DNA of 64,000 bases from Arenimonas daejeonensis (lineage in GTDB: Bacteria; Pseudomonadota; Gammaproteobacteria; Xanthomonadales; Xanthomonadaceae). Below, in pieces: positions 1-7,913 of this stretch. Numbering within the stretch: the stretch's first letter is position 1; each line of letters begins with the position of its first letter. The stretch lies in contig NZ_CP042453.1 in assembly GCF_007993735.1 (NCBI RefSeq), forward strand, positions 2,294,001-2,358,000, written 5' to 3'. The notes beneath the pieces were generated by a model that was not told the DNA's origin, made no database searches, and saw only the letters and a program-made list of their open reading frames with translations. Made by a program: the position numbers and the translations under genes.

Positions 1-50
1 TGCCGCCGCCGCACCGGACTCGGCCACGGCCCGGACGATAGAATCCGCGC

Positions 51-1291
51 ATGCAAACCATTCCCCTGCCCGGCCTGGCCATCATCGGCGGCGGCCCCGC
101 CGGCCTGATGGCCGCCGAGGTTGCGCGTGCGGCCGGCCTTGCCGTGGACCTGTTCGAAGCCAAGGGTTCGGTCGGTCGCAAGTTCCTGATCGCGGGCAAG
201 GGGGCCTTAACCTCACCCACAGCGACCCGTTCCCGACTTTTGTCTCCCGGTATGGAGAGCGCCGCGACGCCGTGGCCGACTGGCTGCGCGACTTCGATGC
301 CGAAGCCTTGCGCGACTGGGCCCGGGGCCTGGGCGTGGACACCTTCGTCGGCAGTTCCGGCCGCGTGTTCCCGACCGACCTGAAAGCGGCGCCGCTGTTG
401 CGCGGCTGGGTGCGGGGACTGCGCGAACAGGGCGTGCGTTTCCATGTGCTGCACCGCTGGCGCGGCTTCGACGCAACGGGCGCGCTGCGTTTCGACACAC
501 CGGAAGGCGAACGCGTCATCCGCGCACACGCCACCGTCCTGGCCATGGGCGGTGGCAGTTGGCCCGAACTGGGTTCGGACGGCGCCTGGGTGGCGCCGCT
601 GGCGGCCGTCGGTGCCGACATCGCGCCGCTGCAACCCGCCAACTGCGGTTTCGACGTCGGCTGGAGCGAACATTTCGCGCAACGTTTCGCCGGCGCGCCG
701 GTGAAACCGGTGCGGCTGGCGATGGCGGGACCGGGCAGCACTCTCAACTGGCGCCAGGGCGAATGCGTGGCGACCGCCACGGGCCTGGAAGGCAGCCTGG
801 TCTACGCCTTGTCGTCCGGGCTGCGCGAACGCATCCGGCGTGACGGTGAAGCCACCCTGCTGATGGACCTTGCGCCCGGCCGCGACGCCGGGCGCCTGCA
901 GCGCGACCTGTCGCGCCCGCGCAACGGCCGCAGCCTGGGCGAACACCTGCGCCGCACCGCCGGCATCGAAGGCGTGAAAGCCGGGCTGCTGCGCGAGGTG
1001 CTCGACAAGCCGACGCTGGAAGACCCCGCCCGCCTGGCCGCGGCGATCAAACAGCTGCCGGTGCGGTTGATCCGCCCGCGCCCGATCGCCGAGGCGATCA
1101 GCAGCGCCGGTGGCGTGCGGCTGGAGGCGCTCGACGCGCAGTTGATGCTGCGCGAGCGCCCGGGCCTGTTCTGCGCCGGTGAAATGCTGGACTGGGAAGC
1201 CCCGACCGGCGGTTATCTCCTGACCGCCTGTTTCGCCAGCGGCCGCCGCGCCGGACTGGGCGCCGTCGAATGGATTGCGCGCAGCCGCTGA
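51..1291 (+). CDS. BaiN-like NAD(P)/FAD-dependent oxidoreductase (TIGR03862 type), frame broken
   Basis: The product is a soluble two-dinucleotide-fold flavoprotein of the HI0933/BaiN group. The N-terminus carries the FAD-binding fingerprint [15 protein letters not shown] (residues about 11-25) and the family motif [16 protein letters not shown]. That motif appears only if one G is restored in the G run at 200-204; without it the frame leaves the conserved path, and the rest (from about 214) is read in another frame. The C-terminus has the usual [22 protein letters not shown] segment with conserved Asp and Gly residues for FAD binding. About 413 residues after repair, normal for the family. 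The substrate is not known; the group reduces or desaturates poorly defined compounds. The convergent FKBP gene follows after one base. Confidence 0.85.
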
Positions 1292-1292
1292 G

Positions 1293-2111
1293 TCAGGGCG
1301 TTTCGTTGCTGAAGTCGTGCAAGGTGATGTCGAACACCAGCATGCCCTTGGGCGATTGGCTGCCCGGCTCGCCGTCGTAGGCCAGGTGGCCGGGGATCCA
1401 GAAGCGGAAGCTGTCGCCACGCGCCATCAGCGGCAGGCCTTCCTGCCAGCCTGCGATCAGCTGAGGCAGCGGCAGGCTGGCACGCTCGCCGCGTGTGACG
1501 GAGCTGTCGAACAGGCGGCCCTGGCCATCCCAGCCGCTGTAGTCGATCACCACGGTGCTGGCCCGCTGCGGGCGGTCGCCGCCCGGACCTTTCTTCAGGA
1601 TCTTGTAGGCCAGGCCGCTGGACGTGCGCAGCGCATCGGCCGGCGGCGTCAACTGGTCCGGCGTCTGCACGGGGCTCTTTTCACCCAGCACGGTCAGGTC
1701 GATCACATGCGGCAGGTTCGGCATGCCTGGATATCCCGGCAACATCCGCTCCGGCTGGATCCACCAGCGGCGGGTCTCGCCCACCGGCGTGGTCAACAGG
1801 GCGCGGGCCAGGCCGGGCTGTTCACTGATCAGCCGGCGGACCGTGCCGATCTGCGCGCCGGTTTCCTTCGAGTTGGCACGGGTGACGCCGTCGGCACTCC
1901 AGACGTCGGCGCGGTATTCGATGAAGTCGCCACGCGCCATGCGGTTCTGGTCGGGGCCGGCCTTGATCACGAGATAACTCATGCCGCTCGCGGTCTCGGT
2001 GGCCTGGGCCGGCGGCGCGTCCAGTGGCTTGGGCGCCGGCAGCGGCGCAACCGCGAGGGCGCTGGCGGACATCAGGACCAGCAGGCCCAGGGGCCAGGCG
2101 CGCTTGCTCAT
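1293..2111 (-). CDS. FKBP-type peptidyl-prolyl isomerase, two FKBP units, exported
   Basis: 272 residues. A signal peptide (residues 1-20, basic MSKR then a hydrophobic stretch ending ALA) sends it to the periplasm. Residues about 42-140 form a first FKBP-like unit with a divergent active site; residues about 165-268 form a recognisable FKBP_C domain (DYSGWDGQGRLFDSS, then LIAGWQEGLPLMARG and a C-terminal LVFDITLHDF strand). The family catalyses cis-trans isomerisation at proline during folding of envelope proteins. The first unit lacks several conserved aromatic pocket residues and may be a chaperone or dimer module, as in Mip-like proteins; that is inference. The start was set at the ATG that begins the signal peptide. 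It lies 59 bases downstream of rluF on the same strand and may share its transcript. Confidence 0.85.
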   Translation of the reverse strand: MSKRAWPLGLLVLMSASALAVAPLPAPKPLDAPPAQATETASGMSYLVIKAGPDQNRMARGDFIEYRADVWSADGVTRANSKETGAQIGTVRRLISEQPGLARALLTTPVGETRRWWIQPERMLPGYPGMPNLPHVIDLTVLGEKSPVQTPDQLTPPADALRTSSGLAYKILKKGPGGDRPQRASTVVIDYSGWDGQGRLFDSSVTRGERASLPLPQLIAGWQEGLPLMARGDSFRFWIPGHLAYDGEPGSQSPKGMLVFDITLHDFSNETP

Positions 2112-2170
2112 GCGGAAACTCCGGAGTAACCCAAATCGGGATGGCGGGATTTTAGCCGATGCCGCCCGGC

Positions 2171-2884
2171 TCACCACTCGCTGCGCTCCGGCAGCAGGCC
2201 ACGCAGTTCCTGCTCGGTGAGGTTGCGCCAGCGGCCCGGCTTGAGCTCGGCCAGTTTCACGTTGGCGATGCGGATGCGGCGCAACTGCGTGACGCGATAG
2301 CCGAAGGCCGCCGACATCAGGCGGATCTGCCGGTTCAGGCCCTGGGTGAGCACGATCGAAAAACCGAACTTGGCGATGCGGCGGGTGCGGCAGGGCAAGG
2401 TCATCTCGCCGTGGATGCGCACGCCCTTGGCCATGCCGCGCAGGAATTCGTCGGTCACCGGCTGGTTCACGCCGACCAGGTATTCCTTTTCCTTGTGGTT
2501 TTCGGCGCGAAGGATCTCGTTGACGATGTCGCCGTTGCTGGTCAGCAGGATCAGGCCCTCGGAATCCTTGTCCAGGCGCCCGATCGGGAAGATGCGCTGC
2601 TCGTGGCCGACGAAGTCGACGATGTTGCCCTTCACCGCGGTATCGGTGGTGCAGGTGACGCCGACCGGCTTGTTCAGGGCGATGTAGACGTGGCGGCGGG
2701 CGCCGGGTTTGGCGGCGCGCACCTTCAGGACCTGGCCGTCGATGCGCACTTCGTCGCCCTCGGCCACCTGGGTGCCGATGCCGGCCGGCAGGCCGTTGAC
2801 GGTGACCCGGCGTTCGGCCACCAGGCGGTCGGCCTCGCGCCGGGAACAGAAGCCGGTTTCGGCGATGTGCTTGTTCAATCGCAT
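2171..2884 (-). CDS. rluF: 23S rRNA pseudouridine synthase RluF type
   Basis: 237 residues. An N-terminal S4 RNA-binding domain (residues 1-60, MRLNKHIAETGFCSRREADR) is followed by the RsuA/RluB/E/F catalytic domain. The catalytic aspartate sits in GRLDKDSEGL at about residues 102-111, and the C-terminal QGLNRQIRLM segment is the conserved RNA-contacting motif. The GVTCTTD variant next to LNKPVG, in place of the GxxS of RsuA, resembles RluF, which modifies U2604 of 23S rRNA in E. coli. RluB and RluE are the alternatives, but domain order and length fit RluF best. Complete and unbroken. Confidence 0.88.
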   Translation of the reverse strand: MRLNKHIAETGFCSRREADRLVAERRVTVNGLPAGIGTQVAEGDEVRIDGQVLKVRAAKPGARRHVYIALNKPVGVTCTTDTAVKGNIVDFVGHEQRIFPIGRLDKDSEGLILLTSNGDIVNEILRAENHKEKEYLVGVNQPVTDEFLRGMAKGVRIHGEMTLPCRTRRIAKFGFSIVLTQGLNRQIRLMSAAFGYRVTQLRRIRIANVKLAELKPGRWRNLTEQELRGLLPERSEW

Positions 2885-3091
2885 GCGTTATAGCCGGCGG
2901 GTGCCGCGGCGCGTCAGAAGTGGCGCGCATGCTGTCATGGCGGGCCGGCCAAGTCATCCGCGGCCGGCGCCGACGCCTTGTGTTCCGGCCGCCGTGCGGG
3001 CCGAATATCTGGGGGCCGCCGGGCACCAAGCTGTGACCGGGTTCGCAATCCGGACCCGTTTAATCCAGTCTCGGCCCAGTTCCGGCAGGCT

Positions 3092-3107
3092 TGGCACGGA
3101 ACGTGCA
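3092..3107 (+). promoter_or_regulatory. Sigma-54 (RpoN) type -24/-12 promoter
   Basis: The sequence TGGCACGGAACGTGCA matches the RpoN consensus TGGCACG-N4-TTGCA at all but one position (G for the first T of the -12 element), with the GG and GC pairs exactly 12 bases apart as required. It lies in an intergenic region on the strand of the small gene at 3162, about 55 bases before its start. Transcription would begin near 3117. A CGGGT-N11-ACCCG inverted repeat near 3039-3059 might be part of an enhancer-binding site, but I cannot assign an activator. Confidence 0.6.
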
Positions 3108-3109
3108 AC

Positions 3110-3156
3110 TCAACTCCCTGAGAGCGGCATCCAAGCAACATCACCACGGGAGTTGA
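3110..3156 (+). promoter_or_regulatory. Inverted repeat covering the ribosome binding site of the 63-aa gene
   Basis: TCAACTCCC (3110-3118) is a perfect complement of GGGAGTTGA (3148-3156). The right arm contains the only Shine-Dalgarno-like sequence (GGGAG) before the ATG at 3162, so a folded leader would mask it. If transcription starts near 3117 from the RpoN-type promoter the left arm is mostly absent, so masking would apply only to longer transcripts from upstream. Confidence 0.35.
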
Positions 3157-3161
3157 ACATC

Positions 3162-3353
3162 ATGGGCATCGTCATCCCCTTCCCCACCAAGCAGGTCATG
3201 GACGACGAGCTGGCCACCCGGCTCTGGGAACTGGTCATGGCCGGCGAGATCGGCAGCGCGGAATACCGCCGCCTGGACGCCGAGATCAGCCGCCGCCGGT
3301 CGCAGTCGGCCCCGCGCCGCGAGCCGGTGCGCGCCGGCAGCCCCTGGCGCTGA
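3162..3353 (+). CDS. Small hypothetical protein, 63 aa
   Basis: No family recognised. The product begins MGIVIPFPTKQVMDDELATR and is mostly helical and charged, with an acidic N-terminal half and a basic, Arg-rich tail (SRRRSQSAPRREPVR). It has no signal peptide or membrane segment. Support for it being real: an ATG preceded by GGGAG at a proper distance, a near-consensus RpoN promoter about 55 bases upstream, and an otherwise empty 277-base gap after rluF. The amphipathic helical part (ELATRLWELVMAGEIGSAEY) could be an interaction surface. It faces dbpA convergently. Function unknown. Confidence 0.6.
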   Translation: MGIVIPFPTKQVMDDELATRLWELVMAGEIGSAEYRRLDAEISRRRSQSAPRREPVRAGSPWR

Positions 3354-3419
3354 AACCATGCATCCGGCCTTCACGGGCTCCCGCTGGAGTCGCGGCCGCT
3401 ACCTGCCGCGCTCCCGCCG

Positions 3420-4789
3420 TCAGCCCAGCTTCCGGGTCCGGAAGCTGCGCCCCTTGATCTTCCCGGCCCGGAGCCTGTCCAGGGCCTTGCTGGCCTGGCT
3501 GCGTTCGATCGCCACGTAAGTCCGGGTCGCGAACCCGTCGATCTTGCCGATCGCGGTCGCCGGCAGGCCGGCCTCCCCGGTCAGGGCACCCACCACATCC
3601 CCGGCCGCAGCTTGTCCTGCCGGCCTGCATCGATCACCAGGGTCACCATCGCCGCCGGCGCCGGCCTGCCCGGCTTGCGCGACAGGTCGATGCGCTCCCA
3701 GCGCACCGCCTGGCCCAGCTTCTCCTCGATCCCGACCACCCGCCCACGTTCGGCCGAGGCCACCAGGGCCAGGGCCAGCCCGCTCTCGCCCGCCCGGCCG
3801 GTGCGGCCGATGCGGTGGGTATGCGTGTCGGCGTCGCTGGCCAGACCATGGCTGATCACCAGCGGCAGGTCCTTGATGTCCAGACCGCGTGCGGCGACGT
3901 CGGTGGCCACCAGCACCGCGCAGCTGCGGTTGGCGAAACACACCAGCACTTCGTCGCGCTCGCGTTGTTCAAGGTCACCGTGCAGGGCCTGCACCGAGAA
4001 CCCGCGCTGCGCCAGGTCGTCCGCCACCTGGGCGACATCGCGACGGGTGTTGCAGAAGACCAGGGCCGATTCCGGCGCCAGGTCGGCCAGCAGCAGGGCC
4101 AGGGCGTCGCTCTTGCGCGGCGTTTCCACTTCATAGAAGCGCTGTTCGATCGTGCCGCCCTCCCCGTCGGCGACCGTGTGCTCCTCCGGGTCGCGCTGGA
4201 AGCGGCGGCCCAGGGCGCGGATCTCCTCGGGGAAGGTGGCCGAGAACAGCAGCGTCTGCCGCTGTTTCGGCGCCTGCGACAGGATGCCGGCGATGGCCGC
4301 CTCGAAACCCATGTCGAGCATGCGGTCGGCTTCGTCCAGCACCACGGTGCGCAGCGCGTCCAACGGCAGCGCGCCCTCGTCGATCAGTTCCTGGATACGG
4401 CCCGGCGTACCGACCACCACGTGCGGCAGGTGCGTCAGTGATGCCAGGTGCGGCCGCAGCGGCACGCCGCCGCAGAACACCGAGACCTTGAGGTTGGGCA
4501 GGAAGCGCGCCAGCCGGCGGATTTCCTTGCCGACCTGGTCGGCCAGCTCGCGGGTCGGGCACAGCACCAGCGACTGCACGGCGGTCTGCGCCGGGTCCAG
4601 GTTCGACAGCAGGCCCAGTCCGAACGCCGCGGTCTTGCCGCTGCCGGTGCGGGCCTGGGCGATCACGTCGCGGCCGGCCAGGATCGGCGGCAGGCTGGCG
4701 GCCTGCACCGGGGTCATGTGGCTGTAGTCGAGCACGCCCAGGGCCTGGTGCAGCTCGGGCAGCAGGGGAAGTTTCGCGAATTCGGTCAT
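3420..4789 (-). CDS. dbpA: ATP-dependent RNA helicase DbpA, frame broken near the 3' end
   Basis: DEAD-box helicase acting in large ribosomal subunit assembly; family members bind hairpin 92 of 23S rRNA through a C-terminal RRM-like domain. Visible motifs: Q motif region (TPVQAASLP, residues 26-34), ARTGSGKT (46-53), PTRELA, VGTPGR, DEAD, FSATF and HRIGRTGRAG. The RNA-binding C-terminus (GDVVGALTGEAGLPATAIGK, then FATRTYVAIERS) is in another frame: the C run at 3599-3602 lacks one base, and the uncorrected frame stops at once with MWWVP. After repair the protein is about 456 residues, normal for DbpA. The start is the ATG giving MTEFAKLPL, a typical DbpA beginning. Confidence 0.9.
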
Positions 4790-4824
4790 GCGGCATTCTC
4801 GCATGGCCGGGTCGAGCCCCGGCC

Positions 4825-5436
4825 TCAGCCGCCGGCGCCGGTCAGCTCGGCGATGAAGTGCCCGATCACCCGCGGCTCCATCAGCACGGTGAAAAGAATG
4901 CCGTAGGCGGCCCCGGACAGGTGGGCGTTGTGGTTGATGCGGTCGCCGCCGCGCCGGTTCATGTAGATCGAATAGCCCGTGTACCCCACCGCGAAGAGGA
5001 TGGCCGGCACCGGCACCACGTACAGGAAGATGGTCTCCCACGGCCGCAGCAGGATGAAGGCGAACAGCACCGCCGACACTGCGCCGGACGCACCCAGCGT
5101 GACGTACTTGGGATCATGGCGGTGCTGCAGGTAACTCGGCAGCGCCGAGACCACCAGGGCCGAGACGTAGAACCACACGAACCCCAGGCTGCCCAGGTAC
5201 TGCGCGTAGAAGCCTTCCATCACCCGGCCGAAGAAGAACAGGGTCACCATGTTCATCAGCAGGTGCATGAAGTCGGCATGCACCAGGCCATAACCGATGA
5301 AGCGGTGGTACTCGTGGCCACGGGTGATCGCCGGTGGCCACAGCACCAGGGCCTGCATCAGTTTCCCGTTGTTGAAGGCCAGCCACGACACGACGGCGGT
5401 GATCGCGATGATGGCCAGGCTCAGGCTGAATTCCAT
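4825..5436 (-). CDS. Rhomboid family intramembrane serine protease
   Basis: 203 residues with about six membrane segments. The catalytic serine is in GASG (residues 115-118, Ser117) and the catalytic histidine is His172 in NHNAHLSG; HLLMN (58-62) supplies the His/Asn of the oxyanion region. Rhomboids cleave single-span membrane proteins within the lipid bilayer. The long N-terminal cytosolic domain of E. coli GlpG is absent, so this is a compact rhomboid. The gene lies 35 bases downstream in position from the dbpA start and is transcribed in the same direction. Substrate unknown. Confidence 0.88.
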   Translation of the reverse strand: MEFSLSLAIIAITAVVSWLAFNNGKLMQALVLWPPAITRGHEYHRFIGYGLVHADFMHLLMNMVTLFFFGRVMEGFYAQYLGSLGFVWFYVSALVVSALPSYLQHRHDPKYVTLGASGAVSAVLFAFILLRPWETIFLYVVPVPAILFAVGYTGYSIYMNRRGGDRINHNAHLSGAAYGILFTVLMEPRVIGHFIAELTGAGG

Positions 5437-5461
5437 GGAGTCCTTTCCTCGTGGGCGGGCC

Positions 5462-5911
5462 TCAGCCCGATTGCATCGGCATGCGCTTGCCGTCCTGGGT
5501 CACGATCTCACATTCGCGCGACCAGCCCGGCTGCGAACCGGTTCCGCCGCTCATGCGACCCTCGGCCAGCTCGCGGAACTCGGTGGCCAGCGCCGCCCGG
5601 CCCTCGGTGGAGAGCTTGCAGTCCATGGTCATGCTACCGGGCATGGTCTGGGAGTAGGCGCAGAGGCCGTCGGTCTCGCCGGCGATCGTGTGCTCGATGA
5701 CAAACCCCTTCACGAACGGATGCGGGCCCTGGTGCGTGGCCGGCCGGCAGCCGACCAGGGCTTCGGCGAAGGCGCGGTCGGCGGCGCCGGGCGCTGCGTC
5801 CGGCACGGCCGCTTCGGTTGCGGCTGTCGTTTCGACCGGCGGTTCGGACGACACGGCGAACGCACTGGCGGCGACCAGGCACAGGGCGGCAAGGCTGGTG
5901 AATGGCTTCAT
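5462..5911 (-). CDS. Exported hypothetical protein, possibly DUF3617-like
   Basis: 149 residues with a clear signal peptide (MKPFTSLAALCLVAASAFAV, residues 1-20), then an Ala/Glu/Thr-rich linker to about residue 45. The folded part has three or four cysteines (CRP, GLCAYS, MDCKLS, RECEIV) that could form disulfides in the periplasm. The pattern of SQTMPGSMTMDCKLSTEGRA recalls DUF3617 proteins, small secreted proteins of unknown role common in Xanthomonadaceae, but the match is from memory and loose. It lies 25 bases upstream of the rhomboid gene on the same strand, so cotranscription is likely. Confidence 0.7.
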   Translation of the reverse strand: MKPFTSLAALCLVAASAFAVSSEPPVETTAATEAAVPDAAPGAADRAFAEALVGCRPATHQGPHPFVKGFVIEHTIAGETDGLCAYSQTMPGSMTMDCKLSTEGRAALATEFRELAEGRMSGGTGSQPGWSRECEIVTQDGKRMPMQSG

Positions 5912-5969
5912 GTGGACTCCTCCGGGGTGTGAAGGACCTAGCGCATCAAGGCGTAGGGCCCGCCCGTAC

Positions 5970-6611
5970 TTAACGCACGCTGGTATGCCGGACGGCCGTG
6001 GATGCGTCTGCCAGGAATGCCATCAGGTGCGGACGGCTGGCGTCCAGTCCACCGCGGGCGGCGGCGGCCTCGATCGGAAAACTCATCTGGATGTCGGCGG
6101 CACCGAACTGCTCACCCGCGAACCAGGTGGACTTGCCCAGCTCGGATTCCATGAAGTCCAGGTGCAGCCGGATCTGCGGCGACACGAAGTTGCCCATCAC
6201 CTTTTCGACGATGGCGTGGGCAATGGGCTTGATGAAAAACGGCGCCGGCGCGCTGCGCACGCGCGAGAACACCAGGCTCATCAACAGGGGCGGCATGGCC
6301 GAACCTTCGGCGTAATGCATCCAGTAGCGGTGGCGCAGGCGCTCGGGGCTGCCGGCGGGCGGCAGCAGCCGGCCTTCTCCGTATTTCTCCGCCAGGTATT
6401 CGATGATCGCGCCGGACTCGGCCAGTACCTGGCCGTCGTCCTCGATGACGGGCGACTTGCCCAGCGGGTGCACGGCACGCAGCGAATCGGGCGCCAGCAT
6501 CGTCTTCGGGTCACGCTCGTAACGCTTGACCTCGTAGGGCAGCCCCAACTCTTCCAGCAGCCACAGCACCCGCTGCGAGCGCGAGTTGTTGAGGTGGTGA
6601 AGCACGATCAT
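5970..6611 (-). CDS. Glutathione S-transferase family protein
   Basis: 213 residues. The N-terminal thioredoxin-like domain (residues 1-80) begins MIVLHHLNNSRSQRVLWLLEE, where SRSQR places a serine/arginine pair in the usual glutathione-activating position. GKSPVIEDDG holds the cis-proline and ESGAIIEYLAEKYG the glutathione-binding Glu-Ser. The C-terminal all-helical domain (90-205) is typical. It conjugates or reduces electrophilic substrates with glutathione in the cytosol; the true substrate cannot be read from sequence. The start at 6611 is the ATG immediately before the first beta strand. Confidence 0.9.
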   Translation of the reverse strand: MIVLHHLNNSRSQRVLWLLEELGLPYEVKRYERDPKTMLAPDSLRAVHPLGKSPVIEDDGQVLAESGAIIEYLAEKYGEGRLLPPAGSPERLRHRYWMHYAEGSAMPPLLMSLVFSRVRSAPAPFFIKPIAHAIVEKVMGNFVSPQIRLHLDFMESELGKSTWFAGEQFGAADIQMSFPIEAAAARGGLDASRPHLMAFLADASTAVRHTSVR

Positions 6612-6706
6612 GGAAAACTCCCTCCTGGCGACCGGCCCAGCATAACGCGGCCGACACGATCCGATCCCCGGCAACGATTCAGGCGCGCGGTGGCACAGTG
6701 GCGCCC

Positions 6707-7904
6707 ATGCGCACCCTGCCCGTCCTGCTCCTGCTCGCGGTGGCCCTGCCGGCTACCGCTTCCGATCTTTCCGGCTGCCTGTCCGGCCTGCGCCCGCAGG
6801 CCTTGGCCCAGGGCATCACGGCCACGACCTTCGACAGTCACACCGCCGGCCTCGCCAGCGACCCGACGGTGCTCGAATCGCTCGACTACCAGCCCGAGTT
6901 CCGCACACCGATCTGGGATTACCTGGCCGGACTGGTGGACGAGGAACGCGTGGCCGACGGCCGGGCCATGCTGGCCGAACACGCCGCGACCCTGGCGAAG
7001 GTCGAACGCGAACATGGCGTGGACGCTGCCACCGTGGTCGCAGTCTGGGGCGTGGAAAGCAACTACGGCCGGACCTTCGGCAAGAAGCCACTGCTGGGTT
7101 CGCTGGCGACGCTGTCCCTGCGCCGGCCGGCGGCAGGCTTTCTTCCGCGGTGAATTTTTCGCCACCCTGAAACTGATCCAGTCCGGCGACCTGCAGGCCG
7201 AGGGCCTGGTGGGTTCCTGGGCGGGTGCTTTCGGCCATACCCAGTTCATGCCCTCGACCTATGCCCGCATCGCCGTGGATGGTGACGGCGATGGCCGGCG
7301 CGACCTGGTCGGCAGCATCCCCGATGCGCTGGCCTCGACCGCGAACTATCTCAAGCGCAGCGGCTGGCGCAGCGGCCAGGCCTGGGGGCATGAAGTCTTG
7401 CTGCCGGAAGCATTCGATTCATCGGTGAACGGCCGCCAGGCGCGGCGCCCCCTGTCGCAGTGGCTGGCACGTGGCATCACGCGTGCCGATGGCCAGCCGC
7501 TGGGTTCCTCGGACGCACAGGCAGCCCTGCTGTTGCCGGCGGGCAAGGATGGCCCGGCCTTCCTGGTGTTCCGCAACTACGACGCGATCTTTTCCTACAA
7601 CGCCGCGGAAAGTTACGCGCTGGCGATCTCGCTGCTGTCTGATCGCCTGCGGGGTGGTACCGGCCTCAAGGCGGCATGGCCGACCGACGATCCCGGCCTG
7701 TCGCGCGCCCAGCGCCGCGAACTGCAGCAGTTGCTGCTCGATCGCGGCCACGACATCGGCGAAGTCGACGGCATGATCGGCGCGAAGTCGCGCGAAGCCA
7801 TCGCCACCGAACAGCGGCGCCTGGGCCGGGACCCGGACGGCCGCGCCGGCCGGTCCATCCTCGAAGCGCTGAAATCGGCGGCGGTCGCGGACGACCGCCC
7901 CTGA
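6707..7904 (+). CDS. Lytic murein transglycosylase (MltB/SLT_2 type) with PG-binding domain, frame broken
   Basis: Periplasmic enzyme that cleaves the glycan strand of peptidoglycan, forming 1,6-anhydroMurNAc ends. A signal peptide (MRTLPVLLLLAVALPATA) precedes the SLT_2 catalytic domain: the catalytic Glu is in WGVESNYGRTFGKKPLLGSLATL, and GAFGHTQFMPSTY and DGDGRRDLVGSIPDALAS are family hallmarks. An extra C in the CCC at 7116-7118 breaks the frame; removing it yields LSCAGRRQAFFRGEFFATLKL as in other MltB proteins. Residues about 335-390 (LSRAQRRELQQLLLDRGHDIGEVDG) form a C-terminal peptidoglycan-binding_1 domain. About 398 residues. No lipobox is visible, so it is probably soluble. Confidence 0.88.
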
Positions 7905-7913
7905 AAACCCGAC

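Noticed and set aside
3030-3065. tRNA-like T-arm (CCGGGTTCGCAATCCGG)
   Set aside because: The stem-loop looks like a T-arm, but no matching acceptor stem, D-arm or anticodon arm can be placed around it and the loop deviates from TTCRA.
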